From: Candidatus Aegiribacteria sp.
GTDB lineage: Bacteria; Fermentibacterota; Fermentibacteria; Fermentibacterales; JCC-6
NCBI GenBank assembly: GCA_030594645.1
Contig: JAUVEU010000001.1
Span: forward strand, 17,405-81,404
Direction of reading: 5' to 3'
DNA length: 64,000 nt
Below, one piece after another: positions 59,944 through 64,000 of the stretch. The notes beneath the pieces are model-generated. The model was not told the origin of the DNA, did no database searches, and was given only the letters and a program-made list of their open reading frames with translations. The translations under genes were made by a program, and so were the position numbers. The first letter of the stretch is position 1. The number at the start of each line of letters is the position of its first letter.

Positions 59944-62745
59944 TCAGCTGAGGACAGCCGATTTCTCATATCTCACCCGTCTGAGGTATTTCAACATCTC
60001 GAATACGCCCAGGAATATCAGTGCTGCACCAATAACGAACAACCAGTCGATTATCCCGGGGCCGCTGAAATACAGAAACTTACTTATCAGCGGCACATAT
60101 ACTGCCGCAAGTATAAGGCCGATAGATCCCAGAATTGACCAGAGCAGAATTCTGTTATTGAAGAAATTCCTGTTAAACACGGAGGTAAGGTTATATCTCC
60201 GGGAAAGCACATTGGCGAACTGACAGAAAGCAATAGTCAGATAAGCGATTGTTGTCGCCCTGAGATATTCAGCCGGAAATACAACCATGTGAGTTGGAAA
60301 AACCTCCCCTGTCCGTAACATACTGAGCGCATAATTACCGAAAGCGAGCCCTCCGATCAGGAGTCCGAACAACAACACTTCCATGGATGACTGCCTGTTC
60401 ATAATGTGATCGCATTGTTTTCTGGGGGGAATCCGCATGATACCCTTTGCTGAGGGGTCAAATGTAAGGCACGTAAGGGGCATTATTTCCGCGAGGAGAT
60501 CGATTGCAAGTATCTGGAGGGCAAGGATGGGTATCGCCCAGTTGCCCATGGCAACCGCGGTAAGCCCGAGTATTACAATTACGAGCTCGGCTGCATTCGT
60601 GGTCATTGAAGCAAGAACGGTTTTCTTCAGGTTGCTGTAGATAGTCCTTCCTTCCTTTATAGCCTCTACCAGGGTCGGAAAACTGTCGTCCAGAAGTATC
60701 AGTTCGGCGGCTTCCTTCGCGACATCGGTTCCTGTAATTCCCATAGCGACACCAATATCCGCCCGCTTGAGTGCTGGAGCATCGTTAACGCCGTCGCCTG
60801 TTACGGCCACCACTTCATCCTGATCCTCAAGAATATTAACGATTCTGAGCTTATGCGCGGGGCTTACCCTTGAAAATATCACCGAATCATCCATCATGAG
60901 AATCCGCGTAAGTTCCTCATCACCCATATCTTCCAGCTGTTCCCCTGTGTAAACGGGGGGCTCTCCCGACCGGCAAAGCCCGATCTCCCTGCCAACCGCC
61001 TTTGCGGTAATCGCATGATCTCCGGTCATGATTACTATTCTTACTCTTGCCTCACGGCACGCGGCTATTGCCTCTCTCACTCCCTCTTTCGGGGGATCGG
61101 TCATTCCCACAAGGCCAAGAAAGACGACATCTTTCTCAATCTCCTCAAGTACGTAATCGCTTCCATTCAACTCCAGGGGGCGAAAGGCGATGGCCAATAC
61201 CCTTAGTGCCTGATCGGAATACTCCTCGTTAACAGCCCTTATCCGTTCTCTGTCCTCATCGGTTATGGGTACAGCTTCCCCATTTTTGTAAATGTACTTC
61301 GAAATGGCTAGAACACTGTCAGTCGCACCTTTCATGGCCAGCTCTATCCTGTCGCCGAACTTCCGCACGGAACTCATCCTCTTTCTTTCGGAATCGAAGG
61401 GGAATTCATGCAGTTCCGGATTTTCCTCATCTTCAGCAGGGCTTCTGGTTCCCAGTTTTGTGGACATAGTTACAAGAGCGGCTTCAGTAGGATCTCCAAC
61501 AGGATACCAGCTTTGATGTTCTTCATCAGGAGCGTGTATTTCAGCATTGGATGCCATCGTTGCGGCATCCATCAATATCTCTATTTCATCTATCTTTTCT
61601 TCGGTCAGAGGGTTGCCATCCGAATCAAGCATTGTGCCCTCCGGTTTGTATCCTATCCCGGTAAGTTCGTATTCACCGCGGTCGAACCAAACCTTGGTTG
61701 CGGTCATTTCGTTTTTGGTAAGGGTACCCGTTTTGTCCGTACAGATAACTGTAGTTGAACCGAGGGTTTCAATAGATGGAAGGCTTTTAACGACGGCTTT
61801 CCGATCAGCAAGCCTTTTACTGGCGGCTGTAAGAGCAACGGTTACCTGGGCGGGAAGTGCCTGTGGAACGGAAGCGACAGCAACACCAAGGGCAAGTATC
61901 ATACTTGTAACAACCGGAAATCCCTGCCAGAGAGCCACTCCGAAAAGCCCTATACTGAGAACAACGACTATTAAGGTCAGCCATTTTGCCAGGATTCCCA
62001 GTTCCTTCTGCAGCGGGGATTTAACAGCAGCCGTTTCGAGGGTCATGCTTGCTATCTTGCCCATTTCGGTAGCCATACCGGTTCTTACAACAATTCCTGT
62101 CGCGCTGCCCGTCGCCACCGTTGTACCCATGAATGCCATGTTTTCCTGATCGGATATTATGCATTTGTCCCTGATGGCATTTGTATGCTTCTCCTGGGGC
62201 ATGGATTCACCTGTAAGTGAAAATTCGACTGTCCGGAAGTCAAAAGATTCAAGAAGCCTGATATCGGCAGGAATCCTGTCTCCTGCCTCAACTTCAACTA
62301 TATCCCCGGGCACAAGCATGCTCTGGGCTATCTCTGAAAGTTCACCGTCAACCATTACTTTAGCGGGGGATTTGATGAGTTCCTTCAGCCGCTCCAGTAT
62401 CTTTGCGGCCTTGTACTCCTGAATGAAACCGATAACTGCGTTAATAATGACTATTATGAACATTACGGCACCGTCACGGTAACTGCCAATGGCAATTGAA
62501 ACGATTCCCGCCGCTATAAGTACAAGAACCAGCAGATCCCGGAACTGCTTCAGGAAAACCATCCATTTAGGAACGGTTACATCCGCAGCGATTTCGTTGG
62601 AACCCACTCGAGAACGTATCTTCTCAGCGGTCTTTCTGGATAATCCCTTTTCGGAAGACCCAAGGTTTTCAAGGGTTTCCAGCGGAGTCAAACGGAAATA
62701 TTCAGTGTTCTCCGTAAGTGCTGTTCCGCTGTTGTCTTTCTGCAT
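59944..62745 (-). CDS. P2-type cation-transporting ATPase
   Basis: 933 residues, normal P2 length. LTGESMPQEK (actuator), CTDKTGTLTKNEMTATK (phosphorylated Asp), MTGDHAITAKA and TGDGVNDAPAL (hinge) are all present, with about ten helices. The family normally pumps Ca2+, Na+ or Mn2+. The TM4 motif reads VPQALPA in place of PEGLPA, so the ion-binding Glu has become Gln. TM6 has ILAIDLLAEIMP, like the ILCIDLGTDMVP of Na/K pumps with T to A and D to E changes. Ion specificity is therefore uncertain. It lies 40 bases upstream of the PHP gene. Confidence 0.92.
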   Translation of the reverse strand: MQKDNSGTALTENTEYFRLTPLETLENLGSSEKGLSRKTAEKIRSRVGSNEIAADVTVPKWMVFLKQFRDLLVLVLIAAGIVSIAIGSYRDGAVMFIIVIINAVIGFIQEYKAAKILERLKELIKSPAKVMVDGELSEIAQSMLVPGDIVEVEAGDRIPADIRLLESFDFRTVEFSLTGESMPQEKHTNAIRDKCIISDQENMAFMGTTVATGSATGIVVRTGMATEMGKIASMTLETAAVKSPLQKELGILAKWLTLIVVVLSIGLFGVALWQGFPVVTSMILALGVAVASVPQALPAQVTVALTAASKRLADRKAVVKSLPSIETLGSTTVICTDKTGTLTKNEMTATKVWFDRGEYELTGIGYKPEGTMLDSDGNPLTEEKIDEIEILMDAATMASNAEIHAPDEEHQSWYPVGDPTEAALVTMSTKLGTRSPAEDEENPELHEFPFDSERKRMSSVRKFGDRIELAMKGATDSVLAISKYIYKNGEAVPITDEDRERIRAVNEEYSDQALRVLAIAFRPLELNGSDYVLEEIEKDVVFLGLVGMTDPPKEGVREAIAACREARVRIVIMTGDHAITAKAVGREIGLCRSGEPPVYTGEQLEDMGDEELTRILMMDDSVIFSRVSPAHKLRIVNILEDQDEVVAVTGDGVNDAPALKRADIGVAMGITGTDVAKEAAELILLDDSFPTLVEAIKEGRTIYSNLKKTVLASMTTNAAELVIVILGLTAVAMGNWAIPILALQILAIDLLAEIMPLTCLTFDPSAKGIMRIPPRKQCDHIMNRQSSMEVLLFGLLIGGLAFGNYALSMLRTGEVFPTHMVVFPAEYLRATTIAYLTIAFCQFANVLSRRYNLTSVFNRNFFNNRILLWSILGSIGLILAAVYVPLISKFLYFSGPGIIDWLFVIGAALIFLGVFEMLKYLRRVRYEKSAVLS

Positions 62746-62819
62746 CTGACCACTGTTCCTATCCGGTTGATTAACGCTGGTTCATGTAATGAAGCTCAGC
62801 AACTTCCTGAAAAGGAGGA

Positions 62820-64000
62820 CTACTTTCTCCTGCGCTTGATCTCCTTGATGAGCAGCGGGATGATCTCGAAAAGATCACCGACATAACCCTCGTTACAGAA
62901 CTCGAAAATCGGAGCGGAAGCGTCCTTGTTAACGGCAAAGATACGGTCGGAGGATTGCATCCCGACCCTGTGCTGGACTGCACCTGATATTCCGCAGGCA
63001 ATATAGGTTTTCGGCTGCACGGTTTTACCTGTCTGACCAACCTGATGAGGATAGGAAACCCATCCGGCATCGATTGCCGCCCTGCTCGCTCCTATGCTGC
63101 CTTCCAGAAGACCGGCCAGTTCCTCCAGGAGAGCGAAGTTCTCCGGACTCTTGAGCCCTCTTCCGCCGGATACTATTAATTCAGCCTCTGTGATATCGAC
63201 TTCCCCTTCATCCAGAGGATTGAACTCAAGCACTTCGGTTCTGCTTGTCAGGTCTTCGGGAGCCAGTTCGATCTTCTCAATTTCTCCGTTACGGTTTTTA
63301 TCAGGTTCAAGGGCTTTCATGACTCTTGGCCTGACAGTTGCCATCTGAGGTCTGGTATCCGCGCAGACGATTGTAGCCAGAATATTACCGCCAAAGGCAG
63401 GTCTTGTCTGAAGCAGGCCACCTGTTTCCGGATCAATTGCAAGTTCTGTACAGTCAGCGGTAAGCCCGGTATTAAGATTCTTCGCTATCCTCGGCATAAG
63501 ATCCCTACCTGTGGTTGTTGCAGCGGCAAGGACTATCGCCGGCTTCTTCTGTTTAACAAGTTTTTCGACCGTACGCGAAAAAGGTTCCGTTCTGAAATGT
63601 TTCAGTGCAGGATTTTCAGCGATATACACTATATCAGCACCGTATTGAATAAGCTTCTCCGGCCATTTTCCGCCTTCTTCTGTCAGCAGGGCGACTGTCA
63701 CAACACTGCCGTCTGACTCAGCAAGTTTTTTCGCTTCGCCAAGGAGTTCAAGAGTGCTGTGATCTACAATACCGTCGCGTTGTTCGGCAATGACCATTAT
63801 CCCTGAGTAATCACTGATACAAGTACCGTCTGTTTCACCTGTTCGAATGATAATAGCTCCAAAAGAACAGGAGGACTCACAGGCGCCGCAGAGTGTACAA
63901 TCATCACTGATAACAGCAAGGTTTTCCTCCATGGAGATGGCCCCAAAGGGGCAGGCTGGTACACATATTCCGCACCCAACGCAGGTTTCCTTACGTACTT
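62820..64000 (-). CDS. etfA: Electron transfer flavoprotein alpha subunit with ferredoxin domain (5' end outside window)
   Basis: The frame stays open to the window edge, so the start is not visible; ATG at 63932 lies inside the ferredoxin part. Residues from the edge hold two 4Fe-4S motifs (CVGCGICVPACP and CTLCGACESSC). The ETF alpha domain follows (VALLTEEGGKWPEKLIQYGADIVYI near the start, VSGGRGLKSPENF, then the FAD-binding stretch YIACGISGAVQHRVGMQSSDRIFAVN in parts). EtfA with ferredoxin clusters is typical of anaerobes that bifurcate electrons or couple acyl-CoA or lactate dehydrogenases. EtfB should lie upstream. Confidence 0.92.
   Translation of the reverse strand, partial: VRKETCVGCGICVPACPFGAISMEENLAVISDDCTLCGACESSCSFGAIIIRTGETDGTCISDYSGIMVIAEQRDGIVDHSTLELLGEAKKLAESDGSVVTVALLTEEGGKWPEKLIQYGADIVYIAENPALKHFRTEPFSRTVEKLVKQKKPAIVLAAATTTGRDLMPRIAKNLNTGLTADCTELAIDPETGGLLQTRPAFGGNILATIVCADTRPQMATVRPRVMKALEPDKNRNGEIEKIELAPEDLTSRTEVLEFNPLDEGEVDITEAELIVSGGRGLKSPENFALLEELAGLLEGSIGASRAAIDAGWVSYPHQVGQTGKTVQPKTYIACGISGAVQHRVGMQSSDRIFAVNKDASAPIFEFCNEGYVGDLFEIIPLLIKEIKRRRK

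Noticed and set aside
61547..62149. A 200-codon plus-strand frame opposite the ATPase gene
   Set aside because: Antisense to conserved P-type ATPase motifs; no ribosome binding site.

Overview
The window looks like a contig from an uncultured, Gram-negative, fermentative or anaerobic bacterium of the FCB (Fibrobacteres-Chlorobi-Bacteroidetes) type. Ca. Fermentibacteria, Cloacimonadota or a related candidate phylum is the best guess, from content alone. Supporting signs are many Sec-secreted proteins, C-terminal FlgD/T9SS-like sorting domains on three large secreted proteins, several outer-membrane barrel candidates ending in Phe, an OmpA-type protein, Rex, an electron-transfer flavoprotein with ferredoxin clusters, and AGGAGG ribosome binding sites. 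There is no rRNA, prophage, IS transposase or CRISPR array. One tRNA-Ser(TGA) is present.

Layout. 1-10.7 kb: an accessory region. Three copies of a secreted paralogous family and two decayed copies lie on the minus strand, between a Phd/RelE-type toxin-antitoxin pair, a Fic protein, a tandem cNMP-binding protein, a seven-repeat VCBS/FG-GAP-like secreted protein, an RRM protein with a structured leader, and pilT plus a partner. 10.7-14.9 kb: envelope-type genes (SGNH hydrolase, lipoprotein, B12-binding radical SAM enzyme, glycosyltransferase). 15.3-18.9 kb: two secreted proteins and an OmpA-family protein. 18.9-26.7 kb: a tightly coupled six-gene minus-strand operon with a complete AmmeMemoRadiSam set. 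The Memo and AMMECR1 parts are fused and carry a lipoprotein-like signal; a secreted M1 peptidase with a barrel-like C-terminus and a membrane spermidine-synthase homologue are in the same operon. 26.8-30.9 kb: an RtcB-family protein, a flavodoxin gene cut short at a 128-bp inverted-repeat element, and a PQQ-repeat secreted protein with its partner. 31-36.7 kb: a two-subunit xanthine-dehydrogenase-family enzyme and two unknown genes. 36.8-40 kb: a CGGC-domain protein, a MscS/cNMP-binding channel and an unknown secreted protein. 40-47.4 kb: housekeeping genes (mtnP-thiL-DUF4342, rlmN, cobO, rex, and a dtd-maf operon). 47.5-53.9 kb: outer-membrane and secreted proteins (barrel, subtilisin, lipoprotein, TPR-PEGA-TonB) and pyrE. 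53.9-64 kb: a diguanylate cyclase, MtfA-like peptidase, CYTH protein, tRNA-Ser with a duplicated 3' end, small lipoproteins separated by a second inverted-repeat element, a PHP phosphoesterase, a P2-type cation ATPase, and EtfA running off the window.

The observations most worth following are: (i) the AmmeMemoRadiSam operon, whose usually soluble Memo/AMMECR1 components appear to be exported; (ii) a short C-terminal signature (Thr-Trp-Gly-x-Ile-Lys, then an aromatic or Leu end) on several otherwise different secreted proteins, possibly a sorting or processing tag; (iii) the multi-hairpin leader of the RRM gene; (iv) two inverted-repeat elements with similar arms, one lying exactly at the end of a truncated flavodoxin gene; (v) several possible cyclic-nucleotide components (tandem cNMP-binding protein, cNMP-binding MscS channel, CYTH protein).
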